64,000 nt of DNA from Rhizobacter sp. (GTDB lineage Bacteria; Pseudomonadota; Gammaproteobacteria; Burkholderiales; Burkholderiaceae_C): positions 2,356,001-2,420,000 of the forward strand of contig JAHBZQ010000001.1 in NCBI GenBank assembly GCA_019635355.1. Reading direction: 5' to 3'. This document shows, piece by piece, positions 35,592 to 46,199 of this stretch (the first letter of the stretch is position 1; every line of letters starts with the position of its first letter). The notes under the pieces are model-generated. The model ran no database searches. It saw nothing but the letters and a program-made list of their open reading frames with translations, and was not told the DNA's origin. Both the position numbers and the translations under genes were made by a program.

Positions 35592-36185
35592 ATGACCGAA
35601 CGCCCTCCGCTCATCCTGGGTTCGACTTCGCGCTATCGGCGCGAGATGTTGCAGCGCCTGCGGCTGCCCTTTGACGTGCAATCGCCCCAAGTCGATGAAA
35701 CACCCCGGGACGGCGAGGCCCCTTCGGCGCTCGCGCTTCGCCTGGCGCTGGCCAAGGCGAACGAGGTGGCGGCCCGTTTCCCGCATGCCGCCGTGATCGG
35801 CTCCGACCAGGTGGCCGACCTCGCCGGCCGTCCCATCGGCAAGCCCGGCGACCATGCCCGCGCCACCGCGCAGCTGCGGGCCATGCGCGGTCAGGCGGTC
35901 GTGTTCCAGACGGCGGTCGCCGTGGTCTGCCTGGCGAAGCAATACGAAGCCAGCGCGCTGGTGCCGGTGACGGTGCGCTTTCGTGACCTCAGCGATGCCG
36001 AGATCGAGCACTACCTGCGGGCGGAGCAACCGTATGACTGCGCCGGGAGCGCCAAGTCGGAAGCCCTGGGGATCGCCCTGCTCAGCGCGATCGAGTCCGA
36101 CGACCCCACCGCGCTCGTTGGCCTGCCGCTGATCAAGACCTGCGAGCTGCTGCGTGGAGCGGGCGTCGATCCGCTGGTCGCATGA
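35592..36185 (+). CDS. Maf-like nucleotide pyrophosphatase
   Basis: A 197-residue Maf-family house-cleaning enzyme that hydrolyses abnormal nucleoside triphosphates; the subtype resembles YceF (7-methyl-GTP). Marks are LGSTSRYRREML at the N-terminus, SPQVDE, the catalytic GSDQVA near residue 76 and a final YDCAGSAKSE. The ATG at 35592 begins the conserved region; the longer open frame to 35247 lies antisense to the DUF177 gene. It overlaps the next gene by ATGA. Confidence 0.9.
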   Translation: MTERPPLILGSTSRYRREMLQRLRLPFDVQSPQVDETPRDGEAPSALALRLALAKANEVAARFPHAAVIGSDQVADLAGRPIGKPGDHARATAQLRAMRGQAVVFQTAVAVVCLAKQYEASALVPVTVRFRDLSDAEIEHYLRAEQPYDCAGSAKSEALGIALLSAIESDDPTALVGLPLIKTCELLRGAGVDPLVA

Positions 36186-36946
36186 GTGCATCACCGGGCC
36201 GGCTGATCCTGGTCCCCAACACCCTCGACCTCGGCAGTGGGGCCGACACCGACCTGCGGCAGGTGCTGCCCCTCGGCGTGCTGGAAACCGCAGCGCGCCT
36301 CACGCACTGGGTGGCGGAGAACGCGAAGACGACCCGCGCCTTCCTCAAGCGCGTGGACGCCCTCGTGTCCTTGGCGCAGCCGCTGCAAGCCCTGTCCATC
36401 GTGGAGCTGCCACGGCCGCCAAAAGGCGCCAAGTCGCCACCGTCGGCCGACTGGCGCCCCTTGCTCGAGCCTGCGCTGCAAGGGCATGACCTGGGCCTCA
36501 TCTCGGAAGCCGGCCTCCCCGCCGTGGCCGACCCCGGCGCGGCGCTGGTACAGGCCGCCCACGCACTCGGAATCCCGGTGCAGACCCTGAGCGGCCCCAG
36601 TTCGCTGATGCTGGCGCTGGCCGCCAGCGGCCTGAACGGCCAGAGCTTCGCCTTCGTCGGCTACCTGCCGGTCGAATCCGGCGAACGCGCCAGCCGCATC
36701 CGCGAACTGGAAGCCACGTCACGCCGCGCCGGCCAGACGCAACTCGTCATCGAGACGCCCTACCGAAACGAAGCCCTGCTTGCCGCCCTGGTCGCCCAAT
36801 TGAAGGCCGACACGTGGTTGTCGGTCAGCTGCGGCCTCACGCTGGCCTCGGGCTGGACCCGCACCGACACGGTGGCCCGATGGAAGTCTGCGCCCGCCCA
36901 CATGCCGGCTGACGTGCCGGCCGTGTTCTCGTTTCTTGCGCGCTGA
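36182..36946 (+). CDS. RsmI-like SAM-dependent methyltransferase
   Basis: A 254-residue protein of the tetrapyrrole-methylase/RsmI fold, predicted to use SAM. The glycine-rich GLISEAGLPAVADPGA (about 103-118) and the later LSGPSSLMLALAASGL match the SAM site of RsmI, which methylates C1402 of 16S rRNA. However, the N-terminus (RLILVPNTLDLG) differs from the usual VATPIGNL of RsmI. It may be a paralogue with another RNA target. It is coupled to maf by ATGA. Confidence 0.75.
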   Translation: MSASPGRLILVPNTLDLGSGADTDLRQVLPLGVLETAARLTHWVAENAKTTRAFLKRVDALVSLAQPLQALSIVELPRPPKGAKSPPSADWRPLLEPALQGHDLGLISEAGLPAVADPGAALVQAAHALGIPVQTLSGPSSLMLALAASGLNGQSFAFVGYLPVESGERASRIRELEATSRRAGQTQLVIETPYRNEALLAALVAQLKADTWLSVSCGLTLASGWTRTDTVARWKSAPAHMPADVPAVFSFLAR

Positions 36947-36952
36947 GGCGAC

Positions 36953-38455
<1,503 letters not shown>

Positions 38456-38572
38456 CCGAGGATTATCCCCCGAGCCCCCGATCTCCCCTTCAGGAGCCTT
38501 GCCAGCCCTCTAGAATCCGTCGATTCCCAGCCCGCGCGGGCCCGCAACGCTCCTCCGTTCCACAGGAAGCTC

Positions 38573-39640
38573 ATGATCCTTGTCACCGGCGGCGCCGGCT
38601 TCATCGGCGCGAACTTTGTGCTCGACTGGATCGAGGCCACCGGCGAGCCGGTCGTCAACCTCGACGTTCTCACCTACGCCGGCAACCTCGCCAACCTGAA
38701 GTCGCTTGCGCAAGACCGCCGGCACATCTTCGTGCAGGGCGACATCGGCGACCGGGCCCTCGTCGACCAGCTGCTCAAGGACCACCAGCCGCGCGCCATC
38801 GTGCACTTCGCGGCCGAGAGCCACGTCGACCGCAGCATCCACGGCCCGGGTGCCTTCATCCAGACCAACGTCAACGGCACCTTCACGCTGCTCGAAGCGG
38901 CGCGGGGCCACTGGATGTCGCTGCAGGGCGCTGCCAAAGACGCCTTCCGCTTTCATCACGTCTCGACCGACGAGGTCTACGGCTCGCTCAAGCCTAACGA
39001 CCCGCCCTTCACCGAAACCCACCCCTACGAGCCCAACAGCCCGTACTCGGCCTCCAAGGCGGCCAGCGACCACATGGTGCGCGCCTGGCACCACACCTAC
39101 GGCCTGCCGGTCGTCACCACCAACTGCAGCAACAACTACGGGCCCTATCACTTTCCCGAGAAGCTGATCCCGCTCATGATCGTCAACGCGCTGGCCGGCA
39201 AGCCGCTGCCGGTCTACGGCGACGGCATGCAGGTGCGCGACTGGCTCTACGTGAAAGACCACTGCACCGCGATCCGCGAAGTGCTGGCGCGCGGCAAGGT
39301 GGGCGAGACCTACAACGTGGGCGGCTGGAACGAAAAGCCCAACATCGAGATCGTGAAGACGATCTGCGCCCTGCTCGACGAGCTGCGGCCCGATACGGGC
39401 GGCAGCTACGCCCGCCACATCACCTACGTCACCGACCGCCCCGGCCACGATCGCCGTTATGCGATCGACGCCCGCAAGCTCGAACGCGAGCTCGGCTGGA
39501 AGCCCGCCGAGACCTTCGAGACCGGCATCCGCAAGACGGTGCAGTGGTACCTCGACAACGCCGAGTGGGTGTCACAAGTCCAAAGCGGCGCCTACCGCGA
39601 GTGGGTCGCGCGCAACTACGCCGATCGGTCGACCGCATGA
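38573..39640 (+). CDS. rmlB: dTDP-glucose 4,6-dehydratase
   Basis: A 355-residue extended short-chain dehydrogenase that converts dTDP-glucose to dTDP-4-keto-6-deoxyglucose. GGAGFIG (6-12) binds NAD, with HFAAESHVDRS, the catalytic STDE and YSASKA. It opens the rmlBDAC cluster for dTDP-L-rhamnose and overlaps rmlD by ATGA. It could also supply other dTDP-6-deoxy sugars. Confidence 0.96.
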   Translation: MILVTGGAGFIGANFVLDWIEATGEPVVNLDVLTYAGNLANLKSLAQDRRHIFVQGDIGDRALVDQLLKDHQPRAIVHFAAESHVDRSIHGPGAFIQTNVNGTFTLLEAARGHWMSLQGAAKDAFRFHHVSTDEVYGSLKPNDPPFTETHPYEPNSPYSASKAASDHMVRAWHHTYGLPVVTTNCSNNYGPYHFPEKLIPLMIVNALAGKPLPVYGDGMQVRDWLYVKDHCTAIREVLARGKVGETYNVGGWNEKPNIEIVKTICALLDELRPDTGGSYARHITYVTDRPGHDRRYAIDARKLERELGWKPAETFETGIRKTVQWYLDNAEWVSQVQSGAYREWVARNYADRSTA

Positions 39641-40533
39641 AGATCCTTCTGCTGGGGAAGAACGGGCAGGTCGGCTGGGAGCTCCAGCGCTCGCTCGCCC
39701 CGCTCGGCGAGGTGGTGGCCCTCGATTTCGACAGCCCGGGCCCGCTCGCGGCCGACTTCTCCAAGCCCGAATCGCTGGCCGCCACCGTGCGCGCCGTGGC
39801 CCCGCAGATCATCGTCAATGCCGCGGCCCACACCGCCGTCGACAAAGCCGAAAGCGAGCCCGAGCTGGCACGCACCATCAACGCCTCGGCCGTGGGCGTG
39901 ATCGCCCGCGAAGCCGCATCGCTGGGCGCCTGGCTCGCGCACTACAGCACCGACTACGTCTTCAACGGCAGCGGCAGCACGCCGTGGGTCGAAGACTCGC
40001 CCACCGGCCCTTTGAGCGTCTACGGCCAGACCAAGCTCGAAGGCGAAGACGCCATCCGCGCGAGCGGCGTGAAGCACCTCATCTTCCGCACCAGCTGGGT
40101 GTATGCCGCGCGCGGCGGCAACTTCGCCAAGACGATGCTGAAGCTCGCGAAGGAGCGTGACAAGCTCACCGTCATCAACGACCAGTTCGGCGCGCCCACC
40201 GGCGCCGAGCTGCTGGCCGACATCACCGCGCATGCCCTGCGCACCGCACAGCAGCAGCCGGTGTTGTCGGGCACCTATCACGCCGTGGCGGCAGGCGAGA
40301 CGAATTGGCACGACTACGCACGCCACGTGATCGAGTTTGCCCGGCGCGCCGGGCAGCCCATCAAGGTGGCACCCGAGGCCATCGAGCCCGTGCCCACCAG
40401 TGCGTTTCCGACCCCCGCCAAACGCCCGGGCAACTCGCGCATGAACACCTCGAAGCTGCAGCAAGCCTTTGGCCTGACCTTGCCGCACTGGCAAACAGGC
40501 GTCGAGCGAATGCTGACTGAAACCCTCGCCTGA
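39637..40533 (+). CDS. rmlD: dTDP-4-dehydrorhamnose reductase
   Basis: A 298-residue SDR that reduces the 4-keto group in the last step to dTDP-L-rhamnose. LLGKNGQVGWEL binds NADPH, followed by NAAAHTAVDKAE, STDYVFNG and the YGQTKLEGE catalytic Tyr/Lys. The start at 39637 overlaps rmlB by ATGA; the upstream extension is inside rmlB. Confidence 0.95.
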   Translation: MKILLLGKNGQVGWELQRSLAPLGEVVALDFDSPGPLAADFSKPESLAATVRAVAPQIIVNAAAHTAVDKAESEPELARTINASAVGVIAREAASLGAWLAHYSTDYVFNGSGSTPWVEDSPTGPLSVYGQTKLEGEDAIRASGVKHLIFRTSWVYAARGGNFAKTMLKLAKERDKLTVINDQFGAPTGAELLADITAHALRTAQQQPVLSGTYHAVAAGETNWHDYARHVIEFARRAGQPIKVAPEAIEPVPTSAFPTPAKRPGNSRMNTSKLQQAFGLTLPHWQTGVERMLTETLA

Positions 40534-40552
40534 CCTCTTTCCGGAACAGCAC

Positions 40553-41446
40553 ATGAGCACTGCCTCCCAACGCAAGGGCATCATCCTCGCCGGCGGCTCC
40601 GGCACGCGCCTGCATCCCGCAACGCTTGCGATCAGCAAACAGCTGCTGCCGGTGTACGACAAGCCGATGGTGTACTACCCGCTGGCCACCTTGATGCTCG
40701 CCGGCATCCGCGACATCCTCTTGATCAGCACGCCGCAAGACACACCCCGCTTCGAGGCGCTTCTCGGCGACGGCGCCAAGTGGGGCGTCAACATCAGCTA
40801 CTGCGTGCAGCCGAGCCCGGATGGGCTGGCGCAGGCGTTCATCCTCGGCAAGCAGTTCGTGAACGGGCAGCCGAGCGCGCTGGTGCTGGGGGACAACATT
40901 TTCTATGGGCACGACCTGCAACGGCTGCTGCAGTCGGCCGCCAGCCGCGAGACCGGCGCATCGGTCTTTGCGTACCACGTGCACGACCCCGAGCGGTACG
41001 GCGTGGTGGCCTTCGATGACCAGAAACGCGCTCTCAGCATCGAAGAAAAACCGAAGGTGCCGAAGAGCAACTACGCGGTCACCGGCCTGTACTTCTACGA
41101 TGAGCAGGTCTGCGACATCGCGGCCAGCATCAAGCCCTCGGCGCGCGGCGAACTCGAGATCACCGAGGTCAACGCTCGCTACCTGAAGCAGGACCAACTC
41201 AACGTCGAGATCATGGGGCGTGGGTATGCGTGGCTCGACACCGGCACGCATGACAGCCTGATGGAGGCGGGGCAGTTCATTGCCACGCTTGAAAAGCGCC
41301 AGGGGCTGAAGGTGGCGTGCCCGGAGGAGATCGCTTACCGCTCGGGCTGGATCACGGCACAGCAGGTCGAGGCGATGGCACAGCCGATGCTCAAGAATGG
41401 GTATGGGCAGTACCTGATGCAGATCGTGAAAACTCAGGTTTTCTAA
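40553..41446 (+). CDS. rmlA: Glucose-1-phosphate thymidylyltransferase
   Basis: A 297-residue nucleotidyltransferase that makes dTDP-glucose. The N-terminal ILAGGSGTRLHPATLAISKQLLPVYDKP is diagnostic (glycine-rich nucleotide loop with the following Arg/Lys), and GDNIFYGHDL and VEIMGRGYAWLDTGTH follow. It overlaps rmlC by one base (TAATG). Confidence 0.96.
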   Translation: MSTASQRKGIILAGGSGTRLHPATLAISKQLLPVYDKPMVYYPLATLMLAGIRDILLISTPQDTPRFEALLGDGAKWGVNISYCVQPSPDGLAQAFILGKQFVNGQPSALVLGDNIFYGHDLQRLLQSAASRETGASVFAYHVHDPERYGVVAFDDQKRALSIEEKPKVPKSNYAVTGLYFYDEQVCDIAASIKPSARGELEITEVNARYLKQDQLNVEIMGRGYAWLDTGTHDSLMEAGQFIATLEKRQGLKVACPEEIAYRSGWITAQQVEAMAQPMLKNGYGQYLMQIVKTQVF

Positions 41447-42003
41447 TGGACGCCATCGAAACGGCCCTCGATGGCGTGCTCATTCTTCAACCCAAAGTTT
41501 TTGGCGACGAACGCGGCTTCTTCCTGGAAAGCTTCAATCAGCGTACATTCAACAGCCTCGTCGGAGCCAACGTATCCTTTGTCCAGGACAACCACTCCCG
41601 CTCGGCTCGGGGTGTGCTGCGAGGCCTCCACTATCAGCTCGGAGAACACGCGCAAGGCAAATTGGTTCGGGTAACACAAGGCACGGTTTTCGATGTTGCC
41701 GTCGACTTGCGCAGATCCAGCCGGAGCTTCGGCCGATGGGTTGGCGTTGAACTCAGCGCCGAGAATCATCGCCAGTTGTGGATCCCGGCGGGGTTTGCCC
41801 ACGGTTTCATCGTGCTGAGTGAGAGCGCCGACTTCATGTACAAAACCACACAGTACTACGCCCCCTCATGGGAACGCTGTATTCGGTGGGACGACCCAAA
41901 GCTAGCCATAGCGTGGCCAGATGTTGGGAGCCCTCCGCTTGTGTCAGTGAAAGATGTGGCAGGGCGCACCTTCGACACAGCCGATCTCTTCGATACAGCG
42001 TGA
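41446..42003 (+). CDS. rmlC: dTDP-4-dehydrorhamnose 3,5-epimerase
   Basis: A 185-residue cupin epimerase, third enzyme of dTDP-rhamnose synthesis. The catalytic His lies in RGLHYQ (near residue 66), with KLVRVTQGTVFDVAVDLRR and IPAGFAHGF. The base composition becomes noticeably less GC-rich from here into the next gene. The end overlaps the following gene by GTGA. Confidence 0.94.
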   Translation: MDAIETALDGVLILQPKVFGDERGFFLESFNQRTFNSLVGANVSFVQDNHSRSARGVLRGLHYQLGEHAQGKLVRVTQGTVFDVAVDLRRSSRSFGRWVGVELSAENHRQLWIPAGFAHGFIVLSESADFMYKTTQYYAPSWERCIRWDDPKLAIAWPDVGSPPLVSVKDVAGRTFDTADLFDTA

Positions 42004-42941
42004 ACACCCGCCTGCTTGGCCGCACCGTCGGCCCACCCATATCCTGCATCGGGCTGGGCTGCAACAACTTCGGGCAGCGCCTGAATCCCGATCAGGCCAC
42101 TAGCGTCATCGAGGCAGCGCTTGACGCCGGTGTCAACTTCTTCGATACCGCGGACGTTTACGCGGGCGGCGAGTCAGAGCGCATCCTCGGCGGTGTCCTC
42201 ACGACATGCAGACACGAAGCCGTCATCGCCACGAAGTTTGGGTACGTCACGCCGACAGGTTTCGGACCAGGTAGCCGCGCCAACGTGCTGGCATCGGTGG
42301 AGGCCAGCCTCCGCCGACTTCGCACCGACTACATCGACCTCTATCAATTGCATAGGCCTGACGAGACGACACCATGGGAGGAAACCTTGCAGGCACTGCA
42401 AGACGTGGTGAAGGCCGGCAAGGTGCGATACGTCGGCGCCTCCAACCTGTCGGCGGCGCAAATCGAACAAGCCCGTCGAATCGCGGAGCAGTTGGGCGTA
42501 GACCATTTCGTCACGCAGCAAAATGAGTACAGCCTTCTCCGTCGTTCGGTGGAGACATCCGTGCTTCCTGCGACCTTGCAACAAGGTGCGGGCTTCTTGC
42601 CCTACTTTCCACTGGCCAACGGCATGCTTTCAGGCAAGTACCGCTCCGGAGAACCGATGCCAGAGGCAGCACGACTGTCAAGCCCAGGCAAATGGCAGAA
42701 CCTCTACGTGACCAATGCGGATTTGTCGACGACCGCACGGCTGCGTGTCTGGGCAGAAGAGCGGGGACACAGCCTTCTCGAACTCGCCTTCGCATGGCTG
42801 CTGTCAAGCGATGCAGTCGTCAGCGTGATCGCTGGGGCGACCTCTGCGCCGCAAATTCGACAGAACGCCCAAGCCTCGAATTGGCAATTGACCGCCGCCG
42901 AGTTGCTCGAAATCGACGTCCTGGCACCGCGCATCGCTTGA
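42000..42941 (+). CDS. Aldo/keto reductase
   Basis: A 313-residue NADPH-dependent oxidoreductase of the AKR superfamily (YghZ/Kvbeta-like). The catalytic Asp and Tyr lie in DTADVYAGGESE, Lys in ATKFGYV, and His in YQLHRPD. The start is a GTG at 42000 that overlaps the rmlC stop (GTGA); a longer frame to 41868 runs inside rmlC. Aldo/keto reductases are found in some sugar loci, where they may reduce a keto-sugar, but a generic role is equally possible. It converges with the CBS-aminotransferase 18 bases later. Confidence 0.85.
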   Translation: MNTRLLGRTVGPPISCIGLGCNNFGQRLNPDQATSVIEAALDAGVNFFDTADVYAGGESERILGGVLTTCRHEAVIATKFGYVTPTGFGPGSRANVLASVEASLRRLRTDYIDLYQLHRPDETTPWEETLQALQDVVKAGKVRYVGASNLSAAQIEQARRIAEQLGVDHFVTQQNEYSLLRRSVETSVLPATLQQGAGFLPYFPLANGMLSGKYRSGEPMPEAARLSSPGKWQNLYVTNADLSTTARLRVWAEERGHSLLELAFAWLLSSDAVVSVIAGATSAPQIRQNAQASNWQLTAAELLEIDVLAPRIA

Positions 42942-42959
42942 GCTTTAGCGGCCGCAACG

Positions 42960-44432
42960 TCAGCGGACCAGCAGCTTCAATATCTGACCAATCACGCGAT
43001 CCTGCTGCTCATCGGTCATATTGGAGCCTGACGGCAAGCAAGCACCTCGCAAGAACAGGTCTTCGGACACGGAGACCTCACCATGCGGGTAGTAGAGGCA
43101 TCCAGCAAAAACCGGCTGCAGTTGCATCGGCTTCCACAGGTGCCGCGCCTCGATGCGTTCGGCGGCCAGGTGTTTCATCAGATCTTTGGCCGAAACTGGG
43201 GTGACCTTGGAGTCGATGGTGCAGGCAGATAGCCAGCGGTTGGATCGACTCCATGCGGGCTCCGGCATCCACTGGATCGCCTCTACCCCCGCCAGGCCCT
43301 CGCGGTAGCGGTCGAAGATGCGACGGCGTGCCGCCACCCGCTCGCTCAGCACCTTGAGCTGGCCGCGACCCACGCCGGCGAGGATATTGCTCATCCGGTA
43401 GTTGAACCCGATGGTAGTGTGCTCGTAGTGGGACACCGGTTCACGGGCCTGCGTGGCGAGGAAGCGTGCGCGCTTGACGAGTTCGGCATCTTCGGACACC
43501 AGCATGCCGCCGCCAGAGGTGGTGATGATCTTGTTGCCATTGAAAGAGTAGACACCCAGGCGGCCGAAGGTGCCGCTCTGGCGGCCCTTGTAGGTGGCAC
43601 CCAGCGACTCAGCCGCATCCTCGACAACCGGCACACCGTAGCGCTCGCACAGTTCGACCAGCGGGTCCATGTCGGCGCTCTGGCCGTAAAGGCTGACGAT
43701 GATCACCGCCTTGGGCAGCCGGCCGGATGACTTCGCCTCTGCAAGTGCAGCCTCCAGCGCGGAGGGAGACATGTTCCAGCTCTCAGGCTCGGAGTCGATG
43801 AAGACCGGCTCGGCCCCCTGGTAGACGATCGGGTTGGCCGAGGCAGCGAAGGTCAGCGCCGAGCAGAACACACTGTCGCCACGGCCGATGCCGAGCAGCA
43901 CCAGCGCAAGGTGGATCGCCGCCGTGCCTGAACTCACCGCCGCCGCATGGGGCACACCGACCCACTCTGCCAGTTCCTGTTCGAAGGCGTCGACGTTGGG
44001 GCCAAGAGGCGCGATCCAGTTGGTACGGAAGGCCTCTTCCACATAGCGCCGCTCATGCTCGCCGAGGTGCGGCGTGGACAGCAGGATCTGGTCGTCGACC
44101 TCCATGCGCGAAACCACCTGCACCACCCGGCCAGACGCACCCAATACCGGCATGTGGTGGATGGAGTGCTGATTCATCAGCTCCAGCACGCCCTGGCGGG
44201 TGAAGCCCTCGGGCACCACCACCGACTGGATGGTCGGCAAAGCAGCGAGCGTGCAGTCGAGCGACCCCGATTCAAGCAGCAGGCGGCGCAGGTCGCCGTC
44301 GCTCACCGTGCGCTCGAAGGTGCCGTCGGCCCTGACCAGCAGCAGGAGCCCACTGCCGGCCTCGTCGAGCCGGCGCAAAGCATCGCGCACCGTGTCCTGC
44401 CGCTGCACCGTGATCTGGCTGACTTCAATCAC
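42960..44432 (-). CDS. CBS-domain-fused nucleotide-sugar aminotransferase
   Basis: A 490-residue two-part protein. Residues 1-115 form a pair of CBS motifs (DALRRLDEAGSGLLLLV, TVSDGDLRRLLLESG, then VLELMNQHSIHHMPVL) of the type usually joined to sugar nucleotidyltransferases such as PtmE. Residues about 117-490 are a DegT/DnrJ/EryC1/StrS aminotransferase: SSGTAAIHLAL, EDAAESLGA with the PLP-contacting Asp272, and the PLP lysine Lys301 in YSFNGNKIITTSGG. It should add an amino group at C4 of a 4-keto-6-deoxy-HexNAc, the LegC/PseC-type step of nonulosonate synthesis. It is the last gene of the long minus-strand glycan operon and overlaps neuD by ATGA. Confidence 0.85.
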   Translation of the reverse strand: MIEVSQITVQRQDTVRDALRRLDEAGSGLLLLVRADGTFERTVSDGDLRRLLLESGSLDCTLAALPTIQSVVVPEGFTRQGVLELMNQHSIHHMPVLGASGRVVQVVSRMEVDDQILLSTPHLGEHERRYVEEAFRTNWIAPLGPNVDAFEQELAEWVGVPHAAAVSSGTAAIHLALVLLGIGRGDSVFCSALTFAASANPIVYQGAEPVFIDSEPESWNMSPSALEAALAEAKSSGRLPKAVIIVSLYGQSADMDPLVELCERYGVPVVEDAAESLGATYKGRQSGTFGRLGVYSFNGNKIITTSGGGMLVSEDAELVKRARFLATQAREPVSHYEHTTIGFNYRMSNILAGVGRGQLKVLSERVAARRRIFDRYREGLAGVEAIQWMPEPAWSRSNRWLSACTIDSKVTPVSAKDLMKHLAAERIEARHLWKPMQLQPVFAGCLYYPHGEVSVSEDLFLRGACLPSGSNMTDEQQDRVIGQILKLLVR

Positions 44433-45070
44433 TTCACTACCTCTTTCCTTTGCCGCGCGGGCAAGCCGATCACGACGGCCCCCACTGGCACATCTTCGCT
44501 CACAACCGCCCCGGCACCGACCACCGCACGGTCACCCACGCTGACACCGGGTAGCACATTCGCCCCCGCACCGACCAGCACGCCGCTGCCAATCTTCACG
44601 CCGCCCGACAAGGCCGCGTTCGGCGCCACGTGGCTGAACGCCCCCACCACGCAGTCGTGGTCGACGACCGCACCGTGGTTGACGATCACTCCGTCCTTGA
44701 TCAGCGCCAGCGGTGCCACCACCGCCCCTGCGGCGACGAACACCCCGTGGCCTAGCCGTGCGTGCACCGACACGCTCGCACCGGGATGCACCACCGTGTG
44801 CGGCAGCGCACCGAGCGCGACGAGCTGCGCATGCAGCGTCGACCGCACCGGGTTCGAGCCGATCGCCACATGGAATCGATCGGAAGCCCGCACCACCTGC
44901 CTCACCGGCCCCTCCACTCTGCAGCCCAGCAGCCGGGTCCCGAAGAGCCGCTCGTCGTCGTCGGCAAAGCAGCATTCGCCCGCCCCCTGAGGACCAGCGG
45001 CGAGCGCATCCATCACCACTTTGGCATGGCCACCCGCGCCGACGATCCAGGTCAGCGACTCAGTAGGCAT
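44429..45070 (-). CDS. NeuD/LegH-type sugar N- or O-acetyltransferase
   Basis: A 213-residue left-handed beta-helix acyltransferase. The N-terminal TWIVGAGGHAKVVMDAL is a small nucleotide-sugar-binding Rossmann domain, and about residues 90-200 form hexapeptide repeats (GVFVAAGAVVAP, VIVNHGAVVDHDCVVG). Family members acetylate the 4-amino sugar in bacillosamine or legionaminic routes (PglD/LegH), or the O-position of sialic acid. Sitting beside an aminotransferase favours N-acetylation. The start at 45070 overlaps the 2-epimerase gene by 11 bases. Confidence 0.85.
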   Translation of the reverse strand: MPTESLTWIVGAGGHAKVVMDALAAGPQGAGECCFADDDERLFGTRLLGCRVEGPVRQVVRASDRFHVAIGSNPVRSTLHAQLVALGALPHTVVHPGASVSVHARLGHGVFVAAGAVVAPLALIKDGVIVNHGAVVDHDCVVGAFSHVAPNAALSGGVKIGSGVLVGAGANVLPGVSVGDRAVVGAGAVVSEDVPVGAVVIGLPARQRKEVVK

Positions 45071-46199
45071 TGCTCTTCGCCATGAGGCCGTCGGTTCGTT
45101 CGAGACTGGCCAGGCTCTCCACGATGCGATGGGCCGCCTGCCCGTCGCCGTAGCGGTTGATGCAGGGCCTGCGGCCCGCACGCAGCGCGGACTCGATCGC
45201 TGCCTGCAATGCCAGCGGCTCGGCTACAACGTCGGCCACGTTGTCGTTACGCTCACGCAGGTTCTGACGGCTGCCGATGTTGATCACTGGCGTGCCGAAG
45301 GTGGCCGCCTCGATGATGCCGCTGCTGGAGTTGCCCATCATCACGTCGCACACCGCCATCCAGGACACAAAGCGCGGCCGGGGCAGGTGCGTCTTCACCA
45401 CCACGCGGCCACTGCCCTGCTGTCGCATAAGCGCCTCGCGCACCGCCTGGCTGCCGGCGTCGGCGTTGGGCATCATCGCCAGCACTTGGCAGCCGGCAGC
45501 GACGGCCGCCGATAGTGCAAGGGAGGCTTCCAGGCCCGCGCTACCGGCTTCATGCAGCACGGGGTGATAGACGAAAAGCGCAACCGGCCGCGTGGGATCG
45601 AAACCATCTTCGGCGCACAGCGCCTGCCGCGACTCGGTCGCAAGCGCCGCCAAGCCGTCGAGTCCCGGTGCGCCGGTGACATGCACCTGGGCACCCTGCT
45701 CCCCCAGCCGGATCAGCCGGTCGCGCGACTGTGTGGTCGCCACCAGATGGAGGTGGGCGAGCTTCGAGATCGCATGGCGCACTGGTTCATCGACCGTGCC
45801 GGAACGTTCTCCGCCATGCAAATGGGCGATAGGAACGCCCAGGTGGATGGCAGCCAGCGCACCGGCGAGCATCTCGCCCCGGTCGCCCAGGAGCAGCAGC
45901 ACGTCCGGCTTTATGCGCTCGAGCGCATCGACTGCGCCGACGAGTGTCGTGCCCAAGCCCCGTGCCATCGCGGCACCGGTGGCGTCCGACAGGTCGACTG
46001 GGACGCGTGCGGCGATATCGAAGCCCTCGGCCTCGACCTCGCGCACGGTGCGCCCGTAGGCATCGGACAGGTGCATGCCGGTCACGATGAGCGAGAGCGA
46101 GAACCGCGGGTCGCGCCGGATGGCGTGCAGAGTCGACACCATCAGGCCAAAGTCGGCCCGGGTGCCGGTGAGGTAGCACACGCGGCGCGGTAGCGTCAT
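45060..46199 (-). CDS. Hydrolysing UDP/GDP-sugar 2-epimerase (NeuC/LegG type)
   Basis: A 379-residue GT-B-fold hydrolase that releases the nucleotide and inverts C2 to give a free ManNAc-type sugar, the substrate of the NeuB-type synthase. CYLTGTRADFGLM at the N-terminus, LLLGDRGEML and HLHGGERSGTVDEPVRHAISKLAH are diagnostic. Whether the donor is UDP- or GDP-linked cannot be told. The start at 46199 overlaps neuB by ATGA. Confidence 0.9.
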   Translation of the reverse strand: MTLPRRVCYLTGTRADFGLMVSTLHAIRRDPRFSLSLIVTGMHLSDAYGRTVREVEAEGFDIAARVPVDLSDATGAAMARGLGTTLVGAVDALERIKPDVLLLLGDRGEMLAGALAAIHLGVPIAHLHGGERSGTVDEPVRHAISKLAHLHLVATTQSRDRLIRLGEQGAQVHVTGAPGLDGLAALATESRQALCAEDGFDPTRPVALFVYHPVLHEAGSAGLEASLALSAAVAAGCQVLAMMPNADAGSQAVREALMRQQGSGRVVVKTHLPRPRFVSWMAVCDVMMGNSSSGIIEAATFGTPVINIGSRQNLRERNDNVADVVAEPLALQAAIESALRAGRRPCINRYGDGQAAHRIVESLASLERTDGLMAKSNAY

